Positions 52,632-62,869 of a DNA stretch of 64,000 nt are shown one piece after another. Position 1 is the first letter of the stretch; every line of letters starts with the position of its first letter. The notes under the pieces are model-generated. The model was not told the DNA's origin. It ran no database searches and saw only the letters and a program-made list of their open reading frames with translations. The position numbers and the translations under genes were made by a program. This stretch comes from Dryas octopetala. Taxonomy: Eukaryota; Streptophyta; Magnoliopsida; Rosales; Rosaceae. The stretch is taken from the NCBI GenBank assembly GCA_963921425.1, contig OY992834.1, positions 16,556,164-16,620,163 of the forward strand, in the 5' to 3' direction.

Positions 52632-53640
52632 TGTAAGACCCCGTATTTTTCAAGGAGTTTTTTTAAATATTTTGCGAATTTATTTTAAAGATTTTAGAAT
52701 TTATTTGGAATTTAAAAAGGTTTTGGGTTAATTTTTAAATTTTGTGTTAAATTGGGCGTGACAAAAAGTTGACTTTTAAAACTAATGGACTTTTGTCTTT
52801 GACTTTGAGCACGTTGAAAAGGTCTCGAGTCCACAAGTTCGTAGACACGCGGCACGCGTTGATCGGAGTTATGATTTGGAAGATACGGACATGTGAAGTG
52901 AGTGGAAAACTTGTAATTTTTACGAAAGTGGGTTTTAAATACCCAAAAAGTCAGATTTCTCTCTCCCCCCCCGTGTCTCCCTTCTCTCTCTTCTGTCTCT
53001 CTCTTCGCCTGCCCTCTCCCCTCGGCAGTTTCGCCGTCCGGCCACCCCTCGACCAACGGCGGGCACCGGTGAGTTTCTCTCGCCGTCGCCGACCTCTAGC
53101 GGCCGTCCCCATCGCCGGCCGACCATCGTCGACGGAGAAATGACGCGAGACAGAGAAGATGTCCTCGTCGGCGATCTCTAGTTTTCCGGCAAAATCGCGG
53201 CGCCGGACCACCTAGGTTCTCTTCCCCAGGCCCCGACGAGTTCAGCCATGGCATCCCCTAGCTCCGACGACCCCTCACGATGGCAGATCGAGAAATTTCA
53301 GGCCGGCGGCTTCTCCGGCCAGTTCGAGCTTTTCCGACAAGATTTGGCCTTCGATCCAGTTACGAGAAATGATCCTCTAGTGTGGTTATTGATGTTTTGC
53401 AGGTTAAGCAGGCTGAGGAGGCAGTAAGGAGAAGACGAGGCAGTGGGACCTATTTTAATTTGATTTAACTGATTTTATACAGTGAATTTTACATAAATGT
53501 TTTGGGCTCACACTCTGATTTATTTAACGTATTTATTTATTATATTAAGTGCATGACTCATTCTTTGAAAAAAAAAAAAAAAAAGGGTTTGAAGGACAAA
53601 ATTTCAGTGTATTTTTGGGCCCTAGGATCGGGGCGTTACA
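52632..53640 (+). repeat. 5' LTR of the non-autonomous gypsy-like element
   Basis: Starts TGTAAGACCCCG and ends CGGGGCGTTACA, 1,009 bp. It is CT/GC-rich in the middle (CCGTCGCCGACCTCTAG), followed at once by a tRNA-Met-type primer site. It matches 54602-55471 closely. Confidence 0.92.
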
Positions 53641-53643
53641 AAT

Positions 53644-53655
53644 TGGTATCAGAGC
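53644..53655 (+). promoter_or_regulatory. Primer binding site (tRNA-iMet type)
   Basis: TGGTATCAGAGC lies three bases after the 5' LTR, the standard plant LTR element primer site. Confidence 0.9.
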
Positions 53656-54168
53656 TAGACCCGGCCGGAAGTGTGTGGATTGCAAGACCCAGGGACCAAG
53701 ACCCTGAGTGGGCGGCTGCGCAAGGCAGTGGCGAGCTACCAGGTGAGGAAAAGTGAGTGATCCCACACTGCCCGGGTGAGGAATGGTGATGTTACAGAAA
53801 GTTTGAGGAAATCAGTTGAGAAATCAGTTTGAGAAAATCAGTTCAGAAAATGTTTGTAAAGCCAGTTTGAGAAAGAAAATAATTTTTATGTGATTTCAGA
53901 AATGTATTTTATTTGAACCATGAAAATGTTTGAGAAAATTTTGAGAAATGTCCCCTGCACTGCCATTGCCTCTCTGCTCCTCAGCAAGTTCAAGAAAAGT
54001 TGAAGTTGGAGATTTAGTAAGAGGTTTGAATTTAGAAAGGTTGGAGTAAGATTATTTGTTAGAGAACAAAGGTTCAAGGGAAACAGTAGAGTAGTATTTT
54101 TAGTTGGTTGAAGGGTTTGTTCACCGAGTAAGTAGGGTTTTCAAGGTAGTAGCTAGGTAAGACCTAGG

Positions 54169-54492
54169 TTGTTGTTTGTTTGCCGGAACTCAGCGGTTAC
54201 TGTTTTGCGATCTCAAGTGGCAACGCTTCAGAAGTGGTTGAGCGACTCGCACATGAAGATGGAAGTTCTGAAGATAGAGAATTCAGAGTCATCGAGAATT
54301 GAGGCAAGCTACTGGAAAGAATCGAAGATCAAGCTGAATGCACTCGAAGATCTTGGAAAACGGATGCGGATGGAACACGACAAGCTCGTTATCTGCAGTT
54401 CCCAAGTGAAGGTTTCGATTCGTCATCGTATTTTATTTTACATCGTGCTTGCGCTATTCTCAGTTTTTCTTTTAACTGAAAGAGTTTTCTGA
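54169..54492 (+). CDS. Unrecognised coiled-coil-like ORF inside the LTR element
   Basis: A 107-codon open frame (first part VTVLRSQVATLQKWLSDSH, then KIKLNALEDLGKRMRMEHDK) has heptad-like spacing and charged residues over about residues 12-75, followed by a hydrophobic end (ILFYIVLALFSVFLL). It matches no gag or pol motif I know. It could be a captured host fragment or chance. The coding signal weakens after CSSQVK, where an intron-like junction may lie. Confidence 0.3.
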   Translation: MLFVCRNSAVTVLRSQVATLQKWLSDSHMKMEVLKIENSESSRIEASYWKESKIKLNALEDLGKRMRMEHDKLVICSSQVKVSIRHRILFYIVLALFSVFLLTERVF

Positions 54493-54587
54493 CGTGTGAT
54501 TTGTTGTTGGTTGTGCTTACTTGTGTTTGTGTGAGCTTGTTCTGTTTTTACTTTCCCTTGGGAATTTCGAGGACGAAATTTTTTTTT

Positions 54588-54600
54588 AAAGGGGGGTAGA
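54588..54600 (+). promoter_or_regulatory. Polypurine tract of the LTR element
   Basis: AAAGGGGGGTAGA immediately precedes the 3' LTR; it would prime plus-strand synthesis. Confidence 0.85.
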
Positions 54601-54601
54601 T

Positions 54602-55471
54602 TGTAAGACCCCGTATTTTTCAAGGAGTTTTTTTAAATATTTTGCGAATTTATTTTAAGGATTTTGGAATTTAAAAAGGTTTTGGGTTAATTTTTAAATT
54701 TTGTGTTAAATTGGGCGTGACAAAAAGTTGACTTTTAAAACTAATGGACTTTCGTCTTTGACTTTGGGCACGTTGAAAAGGTCTCGAGTCCACGAGTTCG
54801 TAGACAAGCGGCACGAGTTGATCGGAGTTACGATTTGGAAGATACGGACATGTGAAGTGAGTGGCAAACTTGTAATTTTTACGAAAGTGGGTTTTAAATA
54901 CCCAAAAAGTCAGATTTCTCTCTCCCCCCCCCCACGTCTCCCTTCTCTCTCTTCTCTCTCTCTCCGCCTGCCCTCTCCCCTCGGTAGTTTCGCCGTCCGG
55001 CCACCCCTCGACCAACGGCGGGCACCGGTGAGTTCCTCTCGCCGTCGCCGACCTCTAGCGACCGTCCCCATCGCCGGCCGACCATCGTCAACGGAGAAAT
55101 GACGCAAGACAGAGAAGATGTCCTCGCTGGCGATCTCTAGTTTTCCGGCCAAATCGCGGCGCCGGACCACCTGGGTTCTCTTCCCCAGGCCCTGGCGAGT
55201 TCAGCCATGGCATCCCCTAGCTCCGACGACCCCTCACGGCGGCAGATCGAGAAATTTCAGGCCGGCGGCTTCTCCGGCCAGTTCGAGCTTTTCCGGCAAG
55301 ATTTAACTGATTTTATACAGTGAATTTTACATAAATGTTTTGGGCTCACACTCTGATTTATTTAACGTATTTATTTATTATATTAAGTACATGGCTCATT
55401 CTTTGAAAAAAAAAAGGGTTTAAAGGACAAAATTTCAGTGTATTTTTGGGCCCTAGGATCGGGGCGTTACA
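54602..55471 (+). repeat. 3' LTR of the non-autonomous gypsy-like element
   Basis: 870 bp, same ends as the 5' LTR. It lacks about 122 bp present at 53349-53471 of the 5' LTR; the deletion edges share GATTT. A 13-bp difference also occurs near 52690. Confidence 0.92.
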
Positions 55472-55960
55472 TGCTTGATTTTCTATTTCTACATGGTCAC
55501 AACAAATGAGCACTTGATCTGTGCAGCTAAAAGGTCTTTCCCAAAGTGTACTATATAAAAATGGTTTTATTTGAACATAAATTGTCTGATTATGATAGAT
55601 CTGGGACTAATACTGATACTCCTTGGAGAAGCCCCAATCTCAAGCAACTTGTTCTACCTGCAGTCTGGAATCTAGTAACAATGGCTGGATTCGAAAACCC
55701 TACCAAGAATTGGAAAGGGCTCGAGTCATTGACTATATATTCTATGTATTTATTTTCCTGCTACCATCATGAAAGTGATTGAATTATGTGCCCTTTGGAC
55801 TCAAACTTTGCAGGGGCTATTGCTGCCTTTACCCCAAAGTATTCTAGTTATCCTCTGCTTCCTTCATTTTGGGAAAATTTTACCATGTAATGTTTTATTT
55901 GTGATGATTTATGTTTCAGAAAGTCATAAATGTGAATTCACTGCTTTAGCAGGAAGTTGA

Positions 55961-56858
55961 AAATGGACATATATATATATATGCAATGGATTTATAATAA
56001 AAACATAATTAGTAATTAGCAGCTTTAAATGGATGGTATCAAATCATTCATCAAGGTTGCACGCCAACATGGCAACATGTGCATGAGCATAATCAGACTC
56101 GAGGCCCGTGCATGAGGTGTTTGAACTTTAAAAGGCATTCTTTAGGGGTTGCTCGGATGCATTTTGAAAGAAAACCAGATTACATGGAGGTGGTTCAAGT
56201 GCTTCTCACATTAACTGTGGGCTCGTTTGTATTTAGGGATTTCATTGAGAGGATTTGGATTTGAAATCCTCTAATCCAAATGCTCCTGTTTGGATTCAAT
56301 TTAAGGAATGAATTTGTATTTGGCCCAAACCATGGTAGATTTTAGAATCCTAAATTCATAGATTTCAAATACTTTCTTCAACTAGTTATTTGAACTCTCA
56401 CCACCACACTTTCTCTCTCCCTCATCACCTCCGGTCACCATCGTCGGCGGGACATCGACAGCCAATGGCGCTGGCAACCATCTCCGCCCATCACCGACAA
56501 CTATCTCCGGCGACACCTCTAGCCAATCTCCTCCTTGTTCATGTTTTAATTTCAAAAAAGTTAAAACAAAGTGTGGTTGCTAGGGTTTGAACCCCCATCC
56601 TTATACAGACAAATAAAACCCCAACTAACTAAGCTAAAATCTATGAAATATTTAAATAGTAAATTAACTATTAAAAACTCCTTAATTAGAGCTTAGTTAT
56701 TTCAAAACCCCTACCTTTAATAAAACTAATTTAAAACCCCCTATTAATTACTTAAACTCTCCCAAAACTCCCCCGGTCAACTAACACCCAGCTAGGTTTG
56801 ACCCCCTTTTATTTTTATTTTTCGATTATAGCCCTGGTCACTTAATCTTTTCATTTCT

Positions 56859-56906
<48 letters not shown>

Positions 56907-57003
56907 CTCTCTGCGTGTTCTCTGTTCTCTCTCTTCTGTGCGCGGCTGTCGTCGGCGTGTGTGGCATTGTCTGGCTACAGTTGCCAGCAAGATCACCACC
57001 ATC

Positions 57004-57036
<33 letters not shown>

Positions 57037-58870
57037 CTTCTGTCATCACTTTGCCCCGAATCATGCCCAAACAGTCCAGATCGCCGCGACCTCGATTGGT
57101 GGTGCTCGCCGAAGATTTGCCTTTTATGGCTGAGTTAGAATGCTGAACCACCCAAATCTTCTTCCTTTCGACGTCCTGAGCACGATGGTGTGCTCGGATT
57201 CTCCATCCAACCAGCCACGGCGGCGAATCGAAGCCACAAAGGCCACAACTTCTCCAGTTAGCGATCTGCCTAGCTTTTCCGATCATTGACTCATTTTTTG
57301 TAATTAGTCTTCGGCGAAGCCGGTAGAGGCGGCGGCGGAGGGGGCAGAGGTTAAGGTTTCGAAGAAGGAAGCAGAGGTGAGCAGTGTGGTGGGTGAGACC
57401 GGCGAGGCTATCAATAGCTGGCAGAGGTGAGCATCACTAAGATGGGTGAGGCAGAGGTGAGCTTCATTTTTCAAGTTTTGAAATTGTTATTCGCTTTCTA
57501 TTCGATGACGTTTGTTTAATGTTTGATGATTTTGGAGCTTCTTCTTTGCTGTTTGGTTGTTGAGAAAATGTGCGGAGACAAAAAATGAATAGGTGAGGTT
57601 AGAATAGGAAAAAAAAACTTGGAGTCTGTGTATTATGTTTGGTTTCTAAAAGTTTGCCTTGTAATATAATTCATATCTTGAACAAAATCAAATTAAATAA
57701 ATCAGCCATAATTTATTTGCCCTTGTAGACTTATTGTTTGATCTCATTTATGTCATATATCTACATCAATTTCTTTGAAAATTTAGTTTTAGTTTCACTT
57801 CGTAAATATTCAGTTTCACTTATAACTATGTTTTGCATATAATTATAGTGTTTTTGTTTCATTTATTTTTTATTGAAATTGTTTTATTATTCAGTTTCAG
57901 TTAGAATTTAAAAATATATTTGAAGATTTGAGAATTTGAAGTTTTGAAGATTTTGATTCAGTTTCAGTTGTAATTGAAAAAATGCCTAGAGCTATGAATT
58001 ATGTAACTATTTGTTTTGAGTATTTATGTGAAATTGTTTTGTTTTAGGTGTAATAGAATGTTTAAGCAGTGTGATAGTGTAATTAAATTATTTTCTCAAT
58101 TTAGTTACAATTTGAATATTTCATTTTGAGGGAATATCTTATTTTCAATTTCCGTAAATATTCGATTTTTTCAGTTTCAGTGTTTGATTTTCTTTTTAGC
58201 AAAATATTGAGTTTCAGCAAAAAATTCAGTTTCAGAAAAAATCAGTTACAGTATTGTACCGAAAAAAAATTTAGTTACAGTGATATCAGCGCGTCAGCTC
58301 GCGTTAAAAGGATAAAAAGAGGTATTATAAGTTTTAGGGGGTTTTTCAAATTTTATAAACTAATTTATGTCTCCATAAATAATAATATTTATTTAAATTC
58401 AAGAATTTCTAAAAAATTTAATAAACATTATATATTCTATTCCAAGTAATACATTATTAATTGCCATTTATTTAAACAACAATTTATCATTAATGTGTTT
58501 TTATCAAATTGTTTCTTTATGTGGCAATATTTCAATTGTACAACTAATCGTTATAAGTCAAATATTAATTTCTCTATAATTTTATTGGGACGATATATGT
58601 TGAACAACTTAAAAAAATTAATTATTAATTATTCTTAAATAATTATTAAAATTTTAAAATAAATAATCAGGCCGGCCCAGCTTGACACGACTCGTTATGG
58701 ATCGGGCCATGGGCCGGACTGGGCTTAAGGTTAACAATAATTGGGTTAGGTTGGACCACCCTAATTATTAAATGGGGTAGCCTGAGCACGACACGAAGTA
58801 CGAATGGGCTCGATCAATTTAAACGGATCGGACCAGCCCATTGTACACCTCTACTTTTGGCCCAAAAAAA
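55961..58870. other. Intergenic with microsatellites and possible gene fragments
   Basis: (CT)n tracts lie at 56862-56902 and 57006-57033. A short coding-like stretch lies at about 57303-57425 (SSAKPVEAAAEGAEVKVSKK, then a stop), and a GGGCTCGTTTGTATTTAGGG-type element edge near 56219. AT-rich sequence follows to 58670. A GGGCCGG-rich repeat ends at TTGTACACCTCTAC near 58850, which resembles a DNA-transposon terminus. No gene can be named. Confidence 0.4.
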
Positions 58871-58879
58871 AATGGGAAA

Positions 58880-59198
58880 TAGACCCCAGTAGTAAGGAGT
58901 TAAATTTTGAAAATGTCGGCGAAATTTTCGCTTTTTTGGACTATGGAAATTTTAACACACAACTAACTCGTTTTCGGCCAAATTTCAATGGTTTCGCCTA
59001 AATTTCGGTAATTTTGCCTAAATTTTCGGCTGGTGGGATTTATGTGTTTTGGGGAGGCTTGGTTTTGGGAGGAGCTGAGGCCATGGAGAGAGGAAGAGAG
59101 GAGGGGCTGGGTTCGGTGGCAAGGGGGCGAGATGAGGGAGAAAGAGAGGAGAGTGGGCTGGTGGTCAGCGCCGGTGAGCTGGGCTGGGGATGGAGATG

Positions 59199-59248
<50 letters not shown>

Positions 59249-59711
59249 CATGGGAATGGACTGATGCAGAGAAAAGAGAGAAAGGATAAGAAGAAAAAAA
59301 GAAAGATAAAGGAGAAGAAAAAAAAAAAAAAAAAGAGGGAGTGAAGTCTGTGTCAGGGGAGGTTGGGTAGCGTGAATGTAAATGAGGAGAGAGAAATGAA
59401 GATAAAAATTTGATTTTGAATTTTTAAAACTCATATTTGTAAATTTACAAAAATGTCCCTCACTTTAAACGCTCGTATCTTTCAAACCGTAGCTCTGATC
59501 GATGCACAATTTGCGCCTACGTGTTCGTGTGTTTGAGACATTTCTAACAAGCCACAAATTGAAATCAAAAGCCCAATAGTTCAAAAAGTCAAAGAATGGG
59601 TCAAACTAATTTAAAACAAAAATTATAAAATTAACCCAAAACATTTTATTTCTCAAATAAATTTCTAAAATATTTTTCAAAATAAAATTTGAAAAAATAC
59701 GGGGTCTCACA
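58880..59711 (-). repeat. Antisense gypsy-like LTR fragment
   Basis: Read on the minus strand, it starts TGTGAGACCCCGTATTTT at 59711, preceded by a polypurine-like CTTTTAAGGGGGTAGAT. It is related to the LTR at 52632 (GGGTTAATTTT, then GATCAGAGCTACGGTTTG). A (GA)n run at 59206-59247 and an A-run near 59318-59335 interrupt it. The far end is uncertain. Confidence 0.65.
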
Positions 59712-60197
59712 ATCTACCCCCTTAAAAGAATTTCGTTCTTACAATTCCTAAAGAAAGTAATAATGGAATAACTTCAAACAAGCACAAGAAATTAGCACAC
59801 TAGTCTTTCTTTTTTTCTTGGTTTTTGTTATGTTCTTAATTGCATAAATTATAATTATTATCATCGGACTGAAAGTGAGAAATCTTTCATGTTTGTGTTT
59901 GAAAAGAAGAAAACAAGAATATGGTTGAACAAGAAAACAAGAATGTAGCACGCGAGTCTTGCCTTTCTATTGCTCTTGGTTTTTGTGTTTGTGTTTTTAT
60001 TTTTGTGTGTTTGTGTTTGTGTTTTTGTTTTTGAGTTTGTGTTTGTGTTTGTGTTTGTGTTGTGTTTGTACGTGTTGTCTTTTTCTGAAAATGATATATT
60101 GTCTTCGAGTATTTTTATTATCATGATGCACATGGAAGAACATCCTTTGTAACTCTTAATTCCATCTAAACTAATATGCTTTTTCCTTTCCATTTGT

Positions 60198-60229
<32 letters not shown>

Positions 60230-61340
60230 CATATATATACATGTTCCTTGTATAAAAATTTCATAACTGAATTTATATTTTATTCATAAAAAAATTGTGG
60301 ACATCCGGAAATTTTCTAGCATTTACTTATCAATAGACATACTAAGTGATACACATAGAAAGATCACATTATGCAAAATTCTAATGTAGTATGAACTAGT
60401 TACTTGTTTACAGTTTGACATAACTTGTTGATCGATGTTCTATAATTTTCATTAGTTTTATGAACATTTTGTCATAGAATAGTTTCATGTCCAGTTAGCT
60501 TGCATATATGTACGTACGTTCCCAATCCTCAATTGTCTTGTAAGTTTGATATATATGATGCTTTTGAATTTTTCCAAAAAATTTGTCTTAACAGATGATT
60601 TTAAATATCCAACAATATAAAGTGCACTAGGAGATTCTCTAGGAATATTAGAAAATATCCAAGTTAGGTTATAATGTTTTCCACAAATCACTTCGATACC
60701 TGGTTATCAATCTTTTTGTTTTGTTTTTTTATTTTATTTTAATCCATAGTACCTGGTTTGTTCTTTGATGGCTGTAGGTACAATTGTAAGAAAATAAATG
60801 GACTTAGGCATTATTATATCCGGGTTAATTAATCAATAATACTTAAGGTGTAAGTAATAGGATAGTTAACTAAAGCATAATCCATATTGGCATAGGATTG
60901 CTTAGATACACAGCTATCATGTGAGCTGTATAATCAGATATATATATGGTATATCAAGTCTTTTATTAGAATCATATAAGGATTGGACTCCTAGACACCT
61001 TTATGGGAGGGACTAGGAGACATCGGTTCAATATAAAAGCAGGGGTCCCTGACTACATAGAGATACACCAAGCATTCATTGTCACTGCCCCATATTGTGT
61101 GAGTCTTTCTATTCATTATGTACTGGTTGGAAGATCTTTGTTCCAAGGACATAAAGGCTTATAGGCAGCTATTGTAGAGATGACTTCATTTGGTAAGTGC
61201 TCGTGCATATTAGGCTAAGATATACTAGGTACAATGATTATAGTATAACTTGTGTTTTTGGTGCATTGTATGTTTTCAGTAGTGTATAAAGAACTTACAA
61301 CAATCTCTTCTCAAATGGCAAGCAATAAAGATTCAACAAT
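59712..61340. other. Intergenic, simple repeats
   Basis: A (TTTGTG)n minisatellite lies at 59980-60072, and (CT)n followed by (TA)n at 60197-60240. TATAAAAGCAGGGG at about 61034 resembles a TATA region but no gene follows that I recognise. Confidence 0.45.
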
Positions 61341-61344
61341 TCAC

Positions 61345-62250
61345 AAATGGGCAGACAATGGAGTGTGATATCCTTCTAAAGATATTCATGCTTCTTAATG
61401 TTAAGAATTTGACTTCTGGTATTTCTACCGTGTGTATGTCATAGCGTGTAGCTTGATTTGACCCCATCATTTGGAAGAAGCTTCATTTTAGTACGGTAAA
61501 GTCTCATTTCTTTATTGTTCCTCGAGAACCAAATGCTTGATTTGATGATTCGGAGTCAAGCGACAGAATGATGGGGATCTTAAAGAGTGTTTTGAGTTTA
61601 AGTTGTGGAAATATATATATATATATATATATCATGCTTGATTTTCCATTTCCACATATTCACAACAAATGAGCACTTGCTTTGTGCAACTGAAAGGTCT
61701 TAGTGTTCACTAACCTAAATGTAATATATAAAAAAGGCTTTATTTGAATAAATGATGCTCTCTTGCTTAAATCATGTGTGCCCTTTTGCCGCAAAATTTG
61801 TAAGGGCCATTATTGCCTTTACCCTAAAATATAAGATATCATGCTTGATTTTCCATTTCCACATATTCATAAAAAAAGAGCACTTTCTCTGTGCAGCTGA
61901 AAGGTCTAAGTGTTCACTTTTCCAAGCTTAAAATCATGTGCCCTATTCCTGCAAAATTTTCAGGGGCCATTGATGCGCCTTTACCCCTAAACTTAAGATC
62001 TTAAGTCTTCGGTGCACAATGGTGGGCAAAGGAGCTTTGGCTTATATACCGAACAAAATGGAATATCTAGAAGTATTGAATATATCTCAATGTCTGCTTA
62101 TGGATGACTCTCAATATCTAGACCACGTTTTTTTTTTTCCCCATATCTTAACAAGTCAATCATTGAATTAGCCTCACTGCTCAAAGAGTTTCTTATTTGT
62201 CAGAGAGAGTCCTGCTTAGTCTGTCAGTGTACGGTAAAGCATGATGGGAT
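61345..62250 (+). pseudogene. F-box/LRR fragment 3 (At3g48880-like), heavily decayed
   Basis: Remnants in order: DILLKIFMLLNVKNLTSGI, a stop-containing segment, DPIIWKKLHFSTVKSHFF, the SC-LIFHFHIFTTNEHLLC segment after a (TA)n insertion at 61612-61631, then GKGALAYIPNKMEYLEVLNI (LRR) and LLKEFLICQRESCLVC near 62180-62225 (family C-terminus). The SCLIF segment is duplicated at about 61634-61700 and 61838-61905. Several frameshifts and stops. It preserves the uninterrupted target site of the LTR element. Confidence 0.7.
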
Positions 62251-62830
62251 CATGATGTGATCTGAATGTGAAGAAGGAATTTTGCAAATGGATGAGGTAA
62301 TTTGCTTTCAATTTGAAAAGATATTATGCTTGCATGGTTGAAATTTGTTAGAACAATCATTTTTGAACCCTAGACATGGCGCCATGAATAAACTTTGATT
62401 TCATAGAAAATTTCCTTTTCATGCCGTTGGTAATAAAATATAGTTTGAATATTCTATAGAGGCTTTCTTTGTTGTTAGAGAGAGTTAAGAATTAATTCGT
62501 GGAGATAGATAGATAAGATTGGAGGTTTGATGAAAATTGGTGTCTGGTTTTTGAAAAATCATATATATTGAATGCACATTTCTCAGGCTAGACAAACTGA
62601 TGATATAGGGCATACGTCATCCGCGTTTGGTGGTATCTGATTAGTACTGTTTTTTTCCTTTCCAACCAATAGTACCATTTAATGGTATGAGAGATAAACT
62701 TAATTTCTTCTGCAAATTTATAGAAAAGTGCATAGCAATTCCCTATCAATTTTCCATATTGGATATTCGATCCATAATAGGCACTTTTCCATTGCATTGT
62801 GCATGTGCATTACTTGATTTTTCTAGTACA
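62251..62830. other. Spacer, no gene recognised
   Basis: AT-rich sequence between the F-box remnant and the copia remnant. No recognisable repeat boundaries. Confidence 0.5.
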
Positions 62831-62869
62831 TGCAAAGATCACTTGTATATATATCTTGCCCGGTGAGGG

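Larger units (their letters stand above)
52632..55471 (+). mobile_element. Non-autonomous gypsy-like LTR retrotransposon (2.84 kb)
   Basis: Two LTRs (1,009 and 870 bp) enclose a 961-bp inner region. A perfect 5-bp target duplication TGCTT lies at 52627-52631 and 55472-55476. The primer site TGGTATCAGAGC is at 53644 and the polypurine tract AAAGGGGGGTAGA at 54588-54600. No gag-pol is encoded; it must use proteins of a related element. GGAATTTCGAGGACGAAAT before the polypurine tract is typical of the 3' end of plant chromovirus-type Ty3/gypsy elements. F-box fragment 3 at 61.6 kb shows the uninterrupted target. Confidence 0.92.
52400..55960 (+). pseudogene. F-box/LRR fragment 2, interrupted by an LTR element
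   Basis: The upstream part encodes HDPILWKKLYLSTVKSHIL…NRMMGILKSALSLSRGSVSC and is cut at 52631 by the retroelement. The frame resumes after 55476 with LIFYFYMVTTNEHLICAA, then (after indels) SPNLKQLVLPAVWNLVTMAG and NWKGLESLTIYS, the LRR start of the At3g48880 family. Further remnants of a later exon lie near 55815-55900. The F-box itself is largely lost (only VMDLIYDVSC-like residues remain). Confidence 0.7.

Noticed and set aside
56915-57286. Four overlapping ORFs on both strands
   Set aside because: Driven by (CT)n tracts; no conserved motif, although a small captured gene fragment cannot be excluded.
59014-59434. ORFs rich in RE/SL repeats
   Set aside because: They read through (GA)n in an antisense LTR fragment.
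59970-60152. Valine/phenylalanine-rich ORF and K/N/T-rich antisense ORF
   Set aside because: Artefact of the (TTTGTG)n minisatellite.
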